The notes beneath the pieces were generated by a model, which did no database searches, had not been told where the DNA came from, and worked only from the letters and a program-made list of their open reading frames with translations. From Nitrospirota bacterium (GTDB lineage: Bacteria > Nitrospirota > 9FT-COMBO-42-15 > HDB-SIOI813), in the NCBI GenBank assembly GCA_023248365.1, contig JAHFER010000140.1, positions 1 to 5,182 of the forward strand: 5,182 nucleotides of DNA, in the 5' to 3' direction. Shown here in pieces: positions 4,825 to 5,182 of the stretch. The first letter of the stretch is position 1. Each line of letters begins with the position of its first letter. Both the position numbers and the translations under genes were made by a program.

Positions 4825-5182
4825 TTACCTTCTTAAGATTATCAACGATCTCGTGGATCCTCCTGAATTTCAATTTAAGGCTGGCCCTGTTTGCTATCAG
4901 TATTGCAGTTGAATCTGTAATCGTCTCAATTATCTCAAGGTTATTTTCCTTTAAGGTTTTCCCCGTAGAGATTAAGTCCACGATAATCTGGGATAGACCG
5001 GCAAGCGGGGCAAGCTCCATTGAGCCATATAGTTTTATTATGTCTGCATGGATGCCCTTGCTCCCAAAATGCCTTTCTGTTATGAGAGGATACTTTGTGG
5101 CAACGCGTATCTTCATCCACTTACCGCTTTTATAAGGTTCAATAGCCTCTTTAGGCCCTGCCACAACAATCCGGCAATATCC
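4814..5182 (-). CDS. hisG: ATP phosphoribosyltransferase, short form, C-terminal part (5' end outside window)
   Basis: HisG condenses ATP with PRPP to give phosphoribosyl-ATP, the first and feedback-controlled step of histidine synthesis. The window holds the last 122 residues; the frame stays open to the right edge (GYCRIVVAGP is typical mid-protein sequence), so the internal GTG at 5164 is not the start. The family signature E-x5-G-x-S-x2-I-x-D-L-x2-T-G-x-T-L is complete at visible residues 56-77 (ELAPLAGL through STGKTL), preceded by IIKLYGS and followed by ANRASLKLK. The chain stops about 17 residues after that element, with no C-terminal regulatory domain. This is the layout of short-form HisG (about 200-215 residues in total), which in known cases is active only with the HisZ subunit. 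The gene leads the visible his cluster; what lies upstream is not seen. Confidence 0.95.
   Translation of the reverse strand, partial: GYCRIVVAGPKEAIEPYKSGKWMKIRVATKYPLITERHFGSKGIHADIIKLYGSMELAPLAGLSQIIVDLISTGKTLKENNLEIIETITDSTAILIANRASLKLKFRRIHEIVDNLKKVIEG

Noticed and set aside
5162..5164. GTG as the start of a short 116-residue HisG
   Set aside because: The reading frame continues to the window edge with HisG-like residues, so the GTG codes an internal valine.

Overview
The window is ordinary bacterial chromosome of moderate GC content and holds six protein genes. On the + strand is the 3' end of a radC-family gene. On the - strand are a complete methyl-accepting chemotaxis gene and, upstream of it in transcription order, a histidine-biosynthesis cluster read as hisG (3' part only), hisD, hisB and a cyclase/arylformamidase-family gene. 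I see no RNA gene, insertion sequence, CRISPR array, prophage or defence system.

Suggested organism: a motile Gram-negative bacterium that makes its own histidine. HisG ends right after its catalytic domain (short form), which is known to need a separate HisZ subunit. Between hisD and hisB lies a C5T3/A3G5 palindromic repeat of a kind common in deltaproteobacterial, Nitrospirota and related genomes. Desulfobacterota or Nitrospirota is my guess, but the sequence alone does not settle this.

Layout: positions 2-370 are the C-terminal metalloprotease-like domain of RadC, open to the left edge. Positions 371-447 hold a degenerate 7-bp tandem repeat and a GC-rich hairpin between the convergent radC and mcp genes. 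Positions 448-2070 are the chemoreceptor; its best start is the ATG at 2070, behind a strong Shine-Dalgarno. Positions 2071-2198 hold its promoter region, with a sigma-28 (FliA)-like element, and a possible weak terminator for the cluster upstream. Positions 2199-2834 are the cyclase-family gene, 2845-3438 hisB, 3439-3513 a gap with the palindrome and part of a second 7-bp repeat array, 3514-4806 hisD, and 4814-5182 the hisG fragment.

How the genes work together: HisG makes the first committed step of histidine synthesis, HisB the dehydration step and HisD the final two oxidations. Gaps of 7 bp (hisG-hisD), 75 bp (hisD-hisB) and 10 bp (hisB-cyclase) on one strand suggest a single transcript. 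The cyclase-family gene is not a known histidine enzyme and sits where hisH or hisA often follows in related gene orders. The chemoreceptor probably belongs to the flagellar/chemotaxis regulon and is transcribed separately.

I found no clearly new system. The items most worth a second look are the two related heptamer arrays placed at the ends of genes, the strand-asymmetric terminator-like palindrome inside the his cluster, the FliA-like mcp promoter, and the hisB-cyclase pairing.
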